Assembly: GCA_036250195.1 (NCBI GenBank)
Contig: JAVHZZ010000009.1
Coordinates: 97,904,271 to 97,968,270 of the forward strand
Length of the DNA: 64,000 bases
Direction: 5' to 3'
Source of the DNA: Mixophyes australis
Taxonomy: Eukaryota > Chordata > Amphibia > Anura > Limnodynastidae
Position numbers and translations under genes: made by a program
Shown here: positions 32,089-42,947 of the stretch, in pieces
Numbering within the stretch: the stretch's first letter is position 1
Layout of the letters: each line of letters starts with the position of its first letter
Notes under the pieces: generated by a model
Databases searched by the model: none
What the model was told of the DNA's origin: nothing
Seen by the model: the letters and a program-made list of their open reading frames with translations, nothing else

Positions 32089-35000
32089 AGTGAAGTGGCC
32101 AGGATTATAACCGCCATGACGTGTTTCTCGGGGAATCACATCATTTTGGCCCTGCCACCGCTGTAGAATGATGCTTAAGCGGCATTACGTCACTCCTCAA
32201 CCCATACACCTGTCCAAATGTGACCACCATGAAGTAGGCAAGTATGATCTATAAACGAGTTGCTGCCAGTTAGGATTAACTAATATCAGAAACAAGATGA
32301 ACACACATGAGAAGCTGGCATAACTAAAGGGAACATATCACATAAAACAACTGCACATTTTTTTAGCACAGCAATATCCATTGGTATAAATGCCTAGAGG
32401 ATCCTGATAGTTTTCATAGTCAGCAATTACAAGTCTGTTTTGAAAATTGCAGGTTATATTTACAGCTATGCAGCAGTTTATAAATGTAATTGGTTTACTT
32501 AGGGTTTATAACTAGAATAGGATTAATAAAAGTAAAAAAAATGCTAATACTGCAAAAATTTGCCTGTACCAACCACTGACTGCATTTATCATATGCACTT
32601 CACTGCTGCAAACACCAATTAACTTTAGGTGATTTAGTAAAAGAAATTTAGAACCCAACTAGGTGTATTAAAAGGGAAAAAGAATAGAACAGCAGAATAA
32701 GGTTTTATTGTTTTTCTTGAAACACGTTTTACATAGATAGCTCCCCATTTGGCAGGACTGTCTTGTTTCTTGGACCCTTGAAGGTGTATGACTTATTGGA
32801 AAGCAGGCATGGTTGGATGGATGGGAGCTGAGTTTGGATAGTTCTGTCATGCTAGCCCTGATATTATCCATACAACCCCAGAGATAGAAGCTTTGTCCTG
32901 CTTTATATGTCAATACTTAAGTCCCGTGAGGTAATCTTACAAGTTGAAAGGCTACATAGATAATTTTTGTGAACATATGATACATGCAAGTAAGTCATGC
33001 ATCAAGTAGTAACAAAGAAAAATGTTATCTACTGCTACCCCAAGCTAGGAAAGTCTCTGTCCAAATAGCTTGGATTTTGGAGGATCTGCCCCAATTCTCT
33101 GCCTCTAAAAGGGATGGATTGTACAGGGAAGTCGGTGGGCTTTGTCAGAAAGTGGACATGGTTGGATGGATTCAGGTGGTTTCGGATAAATTGGTAGAAT
33201 AACTTGAGGGGATCTTGGGTCTGGCTTCTTATGTCCTGATTTTGCCTGGATAAATGTTGGGAAGTAAGGGCTTGGGAAATTCCAACTGACTTCTACTCAA
33301 ACAGAAACAAAATATGTTTGTCCAAGATTAGCTTGGAGGGGTTTTGCTTGTTCCTTTCTGTATTTCAGTCTGTTGTTAGACTGCTGTTGCCATTTGGCTC
33401 TCATAGAAAATCCCGTAAAATATAGAAAAGAAATTGCTGTCTTACAGTGTTGGGGTCATGGGTTAAATTTCAACCAGAATACGTTTTACTGCAGCTCTGT
33501 TAAAAAGTTATATTTTGCCTGCCCACTATATTCCAGACAGCTGAATATCCTTCCAAATTTTTAGTACAGTGGCCTAATAGAATTGGATGTAGGTTAAAAA
33601 TCTGAGACTGCAGATATTTGAGCTGCTGTGACATCACTGTCCATGTCCCTGTGTATTAATCCACAGATATTGCAGAGCAAGTCAGCCAACCTGTCAGTCA
33701 CTTTCTGTTTAGTTAGAGAAAAAACTATTTCCTAACATAGCAACCTGCTGCCGATGATTGAAAGACATTATCATGGACATAATTTACTTAAGCGTAAAAC
33801 TATAATAATTTCATGTATGTTGTTCAGCTCATTAACCCATAAGGGGAGATACAATTCAGTGTGATGAATCTCTGAATCAGGACATGGAGGCACGACATGG
33901 TAGTGCTGAAATCTCAGCTCATTTTTCTCACAGCGCATAGAGGTTCAAGGAAATTTTAGGGGAGATTCCTCACCGTAAGGGCAGGCAATGGGCATAGCCA
34001 GACATCATGGAGATGTCTGGTGGGAAATTACACTCAAATGAATATCTCCCATATTCTTGTACAGATTCAAGAAAACTTTAGATATATTTCCTTTTCCTGA
34101 GCTGACACAAAATTGTGGATTCATTTTTCTTTTTATGAACTGATACAAATGTTTGTATTTATACTATGTTTCTATTTGTCAAATTTTACTGCAATCTTAC
34201 CAAGTGTGGGTTGGCAAGAAGGGCATATTTCCTTCTGTTGGTCCCCCACCCTTATCAAAAAGGCTGCTGAACTCCCATTGGCAGGTCCCCCACCATTACC
34301 AATCTGACCCTGACTGGTGATATAATTGTGGCCAGACCAGCTGTGCTTAGAAGGAACTGCAAGACAGACCTATCCTAGCAATGCTGTCTACTGGAAGAAA
34401 CATTAATGAGAGTCAAGTAGTAGGATGTTGATTAGACTATCTCTTTACTTTGACTCCTTACAATAAGCAGACCTTGCTGCCGACTTGAATGAATAATACC
34501 CAATAGGGAGTCTTCTGGCCCTGCTCCTCCCAGTTCTAATATGTTAATAGAGTTAAAAGGTGCATCTGCCAGAATTTGGAGAAGCAGGGCTGAGAGTAGA
34601 GGGTCCTTTTTCAGCAATATTCTTCACTGACTGCTGTGCACACAGTAGTGGTAGAGGCAGACAAAGATGGAGATGAGATATAGAGAAATAGAGCACACAA
34701 AGACATGGGTGAAATGACAATCATCATTTGGCAGTTGATCGGTAATAAATGAAGGCAACAATTCAGACAAGGGTTGGGGAAGTGAAATAAATGGAACTAT
34801 GCATGGCACATGAGATATAGTGATAGAGATAGTGTCAGATATGAGGAAAGGGAGGTACACATGCAACGAAGATGTAAGTAATGTAAGAAACAGAGGGGCG
34901 GACAGTGGAGATCTATAAGATGGAATAGAAGGCAGAGTCCCTATCACTTTAGAAATGAAAGGCATTGTAGGAGAAATGGATAAGAACAAGGTGGAGCTAT

Positions 35001-37882
35001 CAATATATTTTGTGTTGAGTGCAGTGGTTCTTAGCATTGTGCAAACAATTGTCTCTCTGCCTTGATGCTGTTGCTGCTAAGGAAGGACCTTTCTGGTGGG
35101 CATGGGAGTGGCAACATTATACCATGTACAAGCAATCTGTACTGTGGGCACAGGAATGTCAATGTATACTGTAAGCATAGGGGCCATACTTTATTCGGTG
35201 AGATTGGCAGCTACTTGCATTAATCATGTATTATCATGAAAAATGCATCCAGAAAAAAATGTAATTTTAATACATATATTACATTTTATTATGCTTTGAT
35301 TTAATTAAATTGACTGAATGGAAACTGCAGAAAACTGCAACATGCTATATTAGAAATGGTTCAACACAATATACTTTCAATGTAGAGAGAAGAATTGTGC
35401 CATAAGTCAATTTTTTATAAGTGTCAGAGCCCAAACATGTGATGTATCACCACCAGTGGGGTGAGCAGGACTTAGAGAACAATAGCAAGGATAGTTCCAA
35501 AGCCAAATGAGTGAAAAGTATTTTCTGTAAGTCAAATCAACCACCTAAGGACTGTGCAAGACGAGAAAGAGAGATTTATACAGTTACTTCACTATTTCCA
35601 ACATAAGTATGGTGCTGGAGGAAAATAAGAGTAAATAAAGAGTTTATATTTTGCAATACAAAGATGGTCTAGTGCCCTACTTAGTGGGGGAAGTATTGCA
35701 CTGCACCACCATGCAATAACAGCTGTGTCTACATTAAACAGACTTTACTGTTAAAATCACAGGTGCATGGCTTCTCTGGTCACTTATGTCTATACCCTAG
35801 AGCTCAGCAGTGCCGAGGATAGCACAAGCAAGGTGGTGCATTACCTATCCATGCACCCTAAGATCACACACAGTGACGGGGTTATGTAGGCAACATAATT
35901 ACTGTAAATGAAAATAAAATATATGATTAAAAAACCATATGCAAAGCAAAACCAAAGCAAACTTCCTGGCTAAAAAACCTGTGACAATTCCTGGTGATGT
36001 TTGCTTGAGACAAGAATGGAATAAGCTTTGTTACCGTAAGAATAGCCTCATCGCAGTGACATCACACAAGCGGGCAGAAAGTGGCAGATCTTAAAATCCC
36101 TGGTTAAACTTTCCTTGAATGTAAGTTATTGGAGAATAAATTAAATTGAAAAGCTGTCCACTTTGCTGTTCCCTGGCATAAAGATTATATTACGTAAGTG
36201 TTCTATTTTCTGTCATGTTATCCCGTTTATTTTCTGTTATTGCATTTATTTTTTTTATGTAATTTATTATATGTTTTTATTAGATCCAAAGCCCTGTACT
36301 TTTTTATATTAATTCTAAAATTGACTAACCTTGTCCTTGTTATTCTAGCAAATCCATTATTTTTAACAAGATAAGCATTGCTTGGCTGTTTTAATCCTTT
36401 GACTGATTGAATGCTAGAATACAATGTTTTAACCCCTTTTGCTAACAAAGAGTACAATGTGCACCAAAGTGTAACAGAGTTATATGGTCTTATTGCCCTA
36501 ATACAATATGTGGTGGCAGTCATTAAGTTGTGTAGGGATGTGGGGTGTGATTCCGCTAGATCAGTATCCAGTGTGATAGGTCAGTGTAAGACTGAATGCT
36601 AAAAATCCTGTATAACCATTTTCAGTAACATCCAAGTTATGGGTGCAGTGATTGCGTTTGTGCCAATATTCCTTATATAATTGTTTATACAACTGTTATT
36701 TCCTGTTAGTTTCCAGGTGATTTAATTGTTCTTGCTGCTTTTTTATTTTGTTCTCCTTATATTGCCTCTGCAGCACTGCCCACTGACTTAGGGCTGACCT
36801 GCAAGAATACATTTGCAACAGTGCATTTAATGTATTGTGACAAAAATAGCTTATTTCTATGGCACATGCATGGTTGTGATCTTCCAGATGGCAACAACTT
36901 CATTGGGTGCAAAATAATGCATCTTCTGATGGAAGGAGCTGGGCAAATTGGGCATCGTTAATAAGTGCTGGGCACAAAAAGAGCACATAGATCTATGTAA
37001 TAAAAATGTTCAAACCCCATAAAAATGACATGTGTACTAAATACAACCCATTTACTATCATGATGAATTAAAGACTTAACTGTACATCAATTTAACATTG
37101 AAATCCTAAAGAACGCGGTCCTGTGGGATTGCTACAGTGCAGACTGAAACTACACAAACAAATAATAGTTGAGAATAATGTAACCTGCAAGATGAATTTA
37201 GTGGTAATTTTTCCCAAAACAAAAGAAACTGTATTCTAGTTAAATATTGTACAAAACAAAATATTCTATTACATCAAGTCTTTAAAGTGCCAAAGGGGAA
37301 AACATGAATTGATAACTTTTGATGCCTTCAAAATATTTTAAGATGTAAAATGATATATTATGATGTTTATTGTAATTAGATTTATGCATAATCCAAACAC
37401 CACCTTTTTAAATGAGCTTTTTTACTAAGAGATTGGTGCTGTCAGTCCAAATGGCATGCATGCTGAGAATAGTTATACACTTGTAAATAAATTGAAAATA
37501 TTTTAATTAGATTAAATTATGTACATTTCACCTCTCCAGTGTAAGGAAAAATCAATTATATCCATGACTGCTGTCAAGCTTAATGCAAATTGCTTCTTTT
37601 ACCTTGCAAATGTTACACCTCTTAGGAGATGGAGGAGACATGAGTTTGGCTATACTAGTCATTTAATGACATAAGGAAAATGTCTTCTAGGAATAATTGG
37701 AATCCTCATTACTGCAATAGTTGAAGTGAACAATTTGGGGTTCATATTAAATTACAATTTTATTTTTGTATAATCATTATTTGGCCCTACACAGTATATC
37801 AAATGGTGATTCCTTCTCAGAATATTCAATTTACGTACTAAAATTCCATTAAAAATTGTAATGAATATATCTTACTGTATAT
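32089..37882. other. Long repeat-poor, unassigned stretch
   Basis: I found no transposon with visible ends and no convincing exon in nearly 6 kb. Frames such as the reverse one at 34624-35037 are open but of low complexity (rich in Ser, Leu, Ile, Pro), without domains. A purine-rich patch lies at 34640-34990. This may be intron, intergenic DNA or very old repeats. Confidence 0.4.
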
Positions 37883-37915
37883 CTTTCATGTATAATACAC
37901 TATTATACATGAAAG
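37883..37915. repeat. Perfect 15-bp inverted repeat, 3-nt loop
   Basis: CTTTCATGTATAATA and TATTATACATGAAAG are exact reverse complements around CAC. No other features adjoin it. It could be the core of a decayed palindromic MITE, a cruciform-prone site or a small hairpin. Confidence 0.7.
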
Positions 37916-38879
37916 TATGTATTCCTGATTTATTAGTAATTTCAGTGCTGGAAGATCACACATAGATATTTACAAAACTAAATTAACAAAACAACATGGG
38001 GTGGTGGGACTGGGAACTAACCCCGATATCCAGTGGCACAAAAAATATAATGGTGATAATAGCTCAAATAAGAAATAACAGTTCATACAATTACACTTGT
38101 TACCTATTATGGCTCCCAACAGCATATTTCACCTTAAATTAGAGCTCATAGTACCAGGCAGACTAATAGTTAACCAATTAACATAAATAGTCTATCAAAT
38201 AAAACAGATGACATTACCGTTTTGCCTGGGTGCATTGGTGCGGCCTCTAATCCGCACTTACATGAACACAAGGAGATTATTTCCTATGCATTTACAGTGG
38301 ACTACTATTACAAAGTGGAATGCAAACATCTTATATCACTGATCCACTGTGCCCGCCACAATGTGGTAATATACAAAGTAAGAAGCAGAAACATAGTTCC
38401 GCAACAAAAAAACTGCAAAGAAATATAAAAAAAACGCAGAAGCAACTGGAAGCAGGAGTATTTAGGGGAGCCCATTATGATATGCAAAGTGCAATAAAAT
38501 ATATGAAAACGATGAAAGTGACAATAAAGAAAATAAATTCATTTTGAAAAGAAAGCCATTTGAAAAATATATAAAAAATTAATTGCCGATAATAACAAAG
38601 GGCAAACAATAGTGTTAAAAACTGAAAAAGATACATAAAAAAAACATATAACATTTTCCCTAAGTTGTCCTCAATTCATAAAGAGGGAGAAAGAGTACAA
38701 ATACATGGCAGTTTAATAAAAGATACAATCCCTATGAAATATTGTGGAACAGCTGTGGCAGAAAGGATGGCAGTTTACTAGAGATAAGGACACCTTTAAA
38801 ACATAAAAGCAGAGCACTATCTGAAAGGATGGTCATTTCAGAGAAGAAGCTATCCCTGAAGCATATAAAGTATGTAATT
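37916..38879. other. Unassigned DNA
   Basis: No nameable gene or repeat. A-rich tracts are frequent. Confidence 0.4.
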
Positions 38880-39440
38880 ACATCTTGTTACTACCTTTTG
38901 CTTCTGTTAATGGAATGGCAGGTCATTTTGTTTAGCTGTTGTAATGATCTACATTTTGTCACTGAATGATGAAAATGCCTAGAAATTGTGTTTGCCACAG
39001 GTACCTCTCATTTTATAAGAAATTCTGAACAACCAAGTTTTCTGTGCAAAGCTTGGTACAATCCTTATGAAACATAGTGGAAGAAAATGGGCAAAAGTGG
39101 GCCTGACCCAGACGTGAAATGGTGGGAGAAAGACCACGGACACATTATTTTCAATGTTAGATAACATGTGTCATTGAATGAAAAGACACAGTAATCAGAT
39201 CATTAGATCGAAAGCAGCATCAATAGACACTTAGACAAGTAGAAAGACTGAGATGTCCTGACTCAGTAGTGAAATGGTGAGAGAATATCATGGACACAGT
39301 ATTTTCAACATTAGACAACCTGTGACATGGAAAGTAAACTGGCAGTAATCAGAGCTCATTAGACAGACAACAGTGCTATCTGTAGACATTTTACACAAGA
39401 TGATAGACCAAGGTCATGATGTAAATAGTGCAAGGTGGAA
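38880..39440 (-). pseudogene. hAT deletion derivative with tandem repeats, copy D'
   Basis: The plus-strand order repeats that of 4183-4660: GGAATGGCAGGTCATTTTG, then AACAACCAAGTTTTCTGTGC (reverse complement of the CFAH block, 39027-39056), then several ~140-bp units with GTGGGAGAAAGACCACGGAC, TTTTCAATGTTAGATAACAT, CATTAGATCGAAAGCAGCA and TAGACACTTAGACAAGTAGA. Units near 39080, 39230 and 39370 are visible. It shares the tandem unit with fragments at 4380 and 27400 and with 43843-43945. Confidence 0.6.
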
Positions 39441-39540
39441 ACGTGGTAACAGGAAGTCAATTAGATTATTTGAGACACAGCAATATAGCATGCTTCATAA
39501 AATAATGTTGTGCAAAGATGCTATGACATCCCTCCATTTT

Positions 39541-39657
39541 AAACTGATAAGGACCAACCACAAGGCTCCCCTGAGAGAAAGCCCCCCACAACCATATGCA
39601 ATTACAGGTACAACTGCAATCTCTGAACAGAGCGTCCTGGCTGCTGGGTAACTAGGC
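39541..39657. other. Target sequence left of the LTR element
   Basis: GC-richer sequence that continues on the far side of the LTR element at 43612-43830. Joining across the insertion gives AACTAGGCGGATTAAAG. It may itself be part of an older retroelement. Confidence 0.35.
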
Positions 39658-39807
39658 TGTCACGATTTGCACTCTGCAGCTGCTGTCTGCAGTGACTCTA
39701 TTGGATTTGGTATGCTTTCCACTTGTAGTACCACTGCCTACCAAAGGGGCCACTGTGCTACTTGATTATTCTCCTTGATCACTGGGAGTGGTTTCAGCTG
39801 CATGAGG

Positions 39808-39822
39808 CCTATTTATACCTGC
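39808..39822 (+). promoter_or_regulatory. Probable TATA-type promoter in the 5' LTR
   Basis: CCTATTTATACCTGC sits about 150 bp into the LTR and 620 bp before the polyadenylation signal, as expected for the U3 promoter. The same word is at about 43098-43112 in the 3' LTR. Confidence 0.5.
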
Positions 39823-39922
39823 CTGCTTCAAACAGTCTGGGCCAGATCATCAGGTCATTCCGAGGAGCATTCCCTGTGCTCAGCTTCTATCTGCTATCTG
39901 GACTCCTGCATATTTCTTCGTT

Positions 39923-40357
39923 GAAATCTACTATTTGCTGTTACCTGTGTCCTGGACTCCTGCATCTTTAACCATTATACCTGGTACTTGTAGTTCTACG
40001 CTGCCTGTTGAAATCTACTATTTGCTGTTACCTGTGTCCTGGACTCCTGCATCTTTAACCATTATACCTGGTACTTGTAGTTCTACGCTGCCTGTTGAAA
40101 TCTACTATTTGCTGTTACCTGTGTCCTGGACTCCTGCATCTTTAACCATTATACCTGGTACTTGTAGTTCTACGCTGCCTGTTGAAATCTACTATTTGCT
40201 GTTACCTGTGTCCTGGACTCCTGCATCTTCAATCATTATACCTGGTACTTGTAGTTCTACGCTGCCTGTTGAAATCTACTATTTGCTGTTACCTGTGTCC
40301 TGGACTCCTGCATCTTTAACCATTATACCTGGTACTTGTAGTTCTACGCTGCCTGTT
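39923..40357 (+). repeat. 87-bp tandem repeat in the 5' LTR, five units
   Basis: Units start with GAAATCTACTATTTGCTG at 39923, 40010, 40097, 40184 and 40271, exactly 87 bp apart. Four units carry CATCTTTAACC and one (the fourth) CATCTTCAATC, so the order is T-T-T-C-T. The period is divisible by three, which leaves an open frame by chance. Confidence 0.95.
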
Positions 40358-40597
40358 GAAATCTACTATTGCAGTTACCTGTTTCTCATCTGCACTTTGA
40401 ACTGTCTCATGAGTTACCTTGTCATCTCTGTTTGTTAATAAACTCATTATAACCACTTATCTCCTCTCCGTGGTCATACCTGGGAAATCCTGACAGTATG
40501 ATCTGGCCCTAAAACCAAGCCTGCTGCTGCACGGCTTTCATCTCTTTTGGAAAGGATTTCCAGGGAAGTGACCTACTCCGTTTTCAACATTAAGACC

Positions 40598-42907
40598 ATG
40601 GCTGCTATTTCCTCAGAAAATTCCCTGTTCCAGTTGCTCCAAGTGGACATTCTTCAACTTCGCACTCAAATAGCGCAAGTATCTTCCTTGCTGAACCAAG
40701 TGCTTAAGCAACTTCCAGTTTCCACCCCTAATACATCCTGCTGTAAGGAGTCTAACTATGCTGCTAACATTTCATTACCAAATTTGTCTGCCTTTGACTC
40801 TCTGCAAGCAGTACCTCCCAATATTCCTGTAACAAATTCCAGGTTTTCAGGTGCTCCACGCCCTCACCTGACCGAAGAGGAGCGATGGCGCAGGATGACC
40901 TACAAACTATGTCTTTACTGTGCCAGTGATGTACATTTTTTACAGGATTGCCCGCTCCGTAGACTCCGACCATCTTCAACCTCTATCTCCAGCTCTAAAT
41001 TACAAGCTTCTGTCTTCATTCCAGACATGTTATCTGCTCCCATGAGAACCCAGGTTCCCCAGTTCAACCCAGAGGGGGCGCTGCCCTTAAAGTCTGCTCC
41101 AGAGGGGGCGCTGCCCTTAAAGTCTGCTCCAGAGGGGGCGCTGCCCTTAAAGTCTGCTCCAGAGGGGGCGCTGCCCTTACAGACTTCTCCAGAGGGGGCG
41201 CTGCCCTTACAGTCTGCTCCAGAGGGGGCGCTGCCCTTACAGTCTGCTCCAGAGGGGGCGCTGCCCTTAAAGTCTGCTCCAGAGGGGGCGCTGCCCTTAA
41301 AGTCTGCTCCAGAGGGGGCGCTGCCCTTAAAGTCTGCTCCAGAGGGGGCGCTGCCCTTAAAGTCTGCTCCAGAGGGGGCGCTGCCCTTAAAGACTTCTCC
41401 AGAGGGGGCGCTGCCCTTAAAGTCTGCTCCAGAGGGGGCGCTGCCCTTAAAGACTTCGCCAGAGGGGGCGCTGCCCTTACAGTCTGCTCCAGAGGGGGCG
41501 CTGCCCTTAAAGACTTCTCCAGAGGGGGCGCTGCCCTTAAAGACTTCTCCAGAGGGGGCGCTGCCCTTCCAGTCCGCTCCAGAGGGGGCGCTGCCCTTCC
41601 AGTCCGCTCCAGAGGGGGCGCTGCCCTACCAGTCCGCTCCAGAGGGGGCGCTGCCCTTCCAGTCCGCTCCAGAGGGGGTCCTGTCCCTCCAGTCTGCTCC
41701 AGAAGAGTTGCCAGTCCATGCGGTCCAGCCCGAGTTGCCAGTCCATGCGGTCCAGCCCGAGTTGCCAGTCCATGTGGTCCAGCCCGAGTTGCCAGTCCAT
41801 GCGGTCCAGCCCGAGTTGCCTGTCCATGCGGTTCAGCCCGAGTTGCCTGTCCATGCGGTTCAGCCCGAGTTGCCAGTCCATGCGGTCCAGCCCGAGTTGC
41901 CAGTCCATGCGGTCCAGCCCGAGTTGCCACTTGGTGCTGTCTGCCCTCAGGCTTCTCAAGGTGCTGTCTGCCCTCAGGCTTCTCAAGGTGCTGTCTGCCC
42001 TCAGGCTTCTCAAGGTGCTGTCTGCCCTCAGGCTTCTCAAGGTGCTGTCTGCCCTCAGGCTTCTCAAGGTGCTGTCTGCCCTCAGGCTTCTCAAGGTGCT
42101 GTCTGCCCTCAGGCTTCTCAAGGTGCTGTCTGCCCTCAGGCTTCTCAAGGTGCTGTCTGCCCTCAGGCTTCTCAAAGTGCTGTCCCTGCCAGGCCTGCCG
42201 CCCAGTCCGGGCCTGCTCCCAAGTCTGCCACCCAGTCCGGGCCTGCTCCCAAGTCTGCCGCCCAATCCGGGCGCCCTGCCAAGTCATCTGCCCAGTATGG
42301 ATTGTCTTCTGCCAAGGGGGTCCTACCCAAGTCCCAAGGGATGTATGTTCAACCCGAGCTGGCCGAGTCTCATGCTAATTCGAATTCACCTGTTCAAGTC
42401 TTCCAACCACCTACCTTCAATGGGGATATTCAGCAATTTCGTGCTCTTATTAAATTCTGTATATCCTATTTTCCCTCTGTATCCAACCTCCTTGATACTC
42501 AACGAAAGCAAGTGTTTTACATGTTGGCCAACTTTACAGGGGAAGCTCTGGAATGGGCAGAGCCCTTAATTGAAACCCAAGATCCCATTCTGTCTGATTT
42601 ACAGCTTTTTACTGAGGCCGTGATCAAAGAATTTACACCAGCACCTGCTATTCTCACTCCCAGTGCTTTATCTATGCCACATGTTCTATCTCCAGCTACT
42701 CCCACTTTGAGATTATCGTTTTCTTCACTCCATTTCCAGCAACCCTCTAAAAACCATAAAAAGACAGTGAAGAAGAAGAAGAAAGATTCTCCTGGATCTC
42801 AACTCCCCTGTGGTGTGGTTTCTATACCCTTCCCGTCCTTGCATGAAGACTTCTCAAATACATGCCCAATTCTGGACTATGACTCTGACTTTTCTGACCA
42901 TTTCTAG
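40598..42907 (+). CDS. Gag-like protein with permuted zinc knuckle and large tandem arrays (769 aa)
   Basis: Structural protein of the LTR element, expected to bind the element RNA and form particles. I chose the ATG at 40598 (context GACCATGG). The frame is open upstream to 40502 but has no earlier ATG. Order: a coiled-coil-like N-terminus (LLQVDILQLRTQIAQVSSLL); a CCHC zinc knuckle, C-X2-C-X4-H-X4-C at residues 105-118 (CLYCASDVHFLQDC); tandem arrays from residue 158 to about 565; then a Ty3/gypsy capsid-like segment at about 604-680 with PPTFNGDIQQF, MLANFTGEALEWAEPL and FTEAVIKEF; and a basic KKTVKKKKK tail. In ordinary gypsy gag the knuckle follows the capsid, so the order here is permuted. 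The frame is intact despite roughly 1.2 kb of repeats, which suggests selection or very recent origin. Pol is absent. Confidence 0.85.
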   Translation: MAAISSENSLFQLLQVDILQLRTQIAQVSSLLNQVLKQLPVSTPNTSCCKESNYAANISLPNLSAFDSLQAVPPNIPVTNSRFSGAPRPHLTEEERWRRMTYKLCLYCASDVHFLQDCPLRRLRPSSTSISSSKLQASVFIPDMLSAPMRTQVPQFNPEGALPLKSAPEGALPLKSAPEGALPLKSAPEGALPLQTSPEGALPLQSAPEGALPLQSAPEGALPLKSAPEGALPLKSAPEGALPLKSAPEGALPLKSAPEGALPLKTSPEGALPLKSAPEGALPLKTSPEGALPLQSAPEGALPLKTSPEGALPLKTSPEGALPFQSAPEGALPFQSAPEGALPYQSAPEGALPFQSAPEGVLSLQSAPEELPVHAVQPELPVHAVQPELPVHVVQPELPVHAVQPELPVHAVQPELPVHAVQPELPVHAVQPELPVHAVQPELPLGAVCPQASQGAVCPQASQGAVCPQASQGAVCPQASQGAVCPQASQGAVCPQASQGAVCPQASQGAVCPQASQGAVCPQASQSAVPARPAAQSGPAPKSATQSGPAPKSAAQSGRPAKSSAQYGLSSAKGVLPKSQGMYVQPELAESHANSNSPVQVFQPPTFNGDIQQFRALIKFCISYFPSVSNLLDTQRKQVFYMLANFTGEALEWAEPLIETQDPILSDLQLFTEAVIKEFTPAPAILTPSALSMPHVLSPATPTLRLSFSSLHFQQPSKNHKKTVKKKKKDSPGSQLPCGVVSIPFPSLHEDFSNTCPILDYDSDFSDHF
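40910..40951 (+). other. CCHC zinc-knuckle coding segment
   Basis: Codes for C-X2-C-X4-H-X4-C exactly as in retroviral and gypsy nucleocapsid domains. It is preceded by EERWRRMTYKL and followed by PLRRLR, a basic context like that of gypsy nucleocapsids. Confidence 0.85.
41069..41698 (+). repeat. 30-bp in-frame array, 21 units (PEGALPLKSA)
   Basis: Twenty-one consecutive units, each coding PEGALP plus four variable residues (LKSA, LQSA, LKTS, LQTS, FQSA, YQSA). The last unit is PEGVLSLQSA. All are exactly 30 bp. Each DNA unit contains AGAGGGGGCGCTGCCCTT, a G-run with short self-complementarity (GGGC..GCCC). Confidence 0.97.
41699..41929 (+). repeat. 27-bp in-frame array, about 8 units (PELPVHAVQ)
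   Basis: Follows the first array without a gap. Eight units of nine codons, with one HVVQ variant. Acidic, proline-rich, lacking cysteine. Confidence 0.95.
41934..42176 (+). repeat. 27-bp in-frame array, 9 units (GAVCPQASQ)
   Basis: Nine almost identical units, each bringing one cysteine to the protein. The near absence of variation suggests that this array expanded most recently. A short fourth set (AQSGPAPKSA-type, 30 bp, about three units) follows to about 42290. Confidence 0.95.
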
Positions 42908-42934
42908 TATTTGGGCGTCTGGAATCCGCCCTTT

Positions 42935-42944
42935 AAGGAGGGGG
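42935..42944 (+). promoter_or_regulatory. Polypurine tract (plus-strand primer)
   Basis: AAGGAGGGGG three bases before the TGTCACG start of the 3' LTR, the standard place for second-strand priming in Ty3/gypsy elements. Confidence 0.8.
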
Positions 42945-42947
42945 TAC

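Larger units (their letters stand above)
39658..40495 (+). repeat. 5' LTR, 838 bp
   Basis: Begins TGTCACGATTTGCACTCTGC and ends GGGAAATCCTGACA. A TATA-like CCTATTTATACCTGCC lies at about 39808-39822 and an AATAAA polyadenylation signal at 40437-40442. Five 87-bp repeats lie between them, in what should be the transcribed R/U5 leader. Confidence 0.93.

Noticed and set aside
34624..35037. 137-residue reverse-strand frame as a possible host exon
   Set aside because: Low-complexity Ser/Leu/Ile/Pro composition from a purine-rich strand, no splice context or domain.
39935..40438. A 167-residue frame in the 5' LTR with a 29-residue repeat
   Set aside because: It is the 87-bp LTR repeat read as codons. 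It lies in the LTR leader and has no features beyond the repetition.
41064..42287. A 407-residue reverse-strand open frame across the Gag repeats, and other long frames there
   Set aside because: The tandem units have lengths divisible by three and happen to lack stops in several frames, so the frames stay open by repetition. The sense frame has a start context, a zinc knuckle and a capsid-like segment; the others have only repeats.
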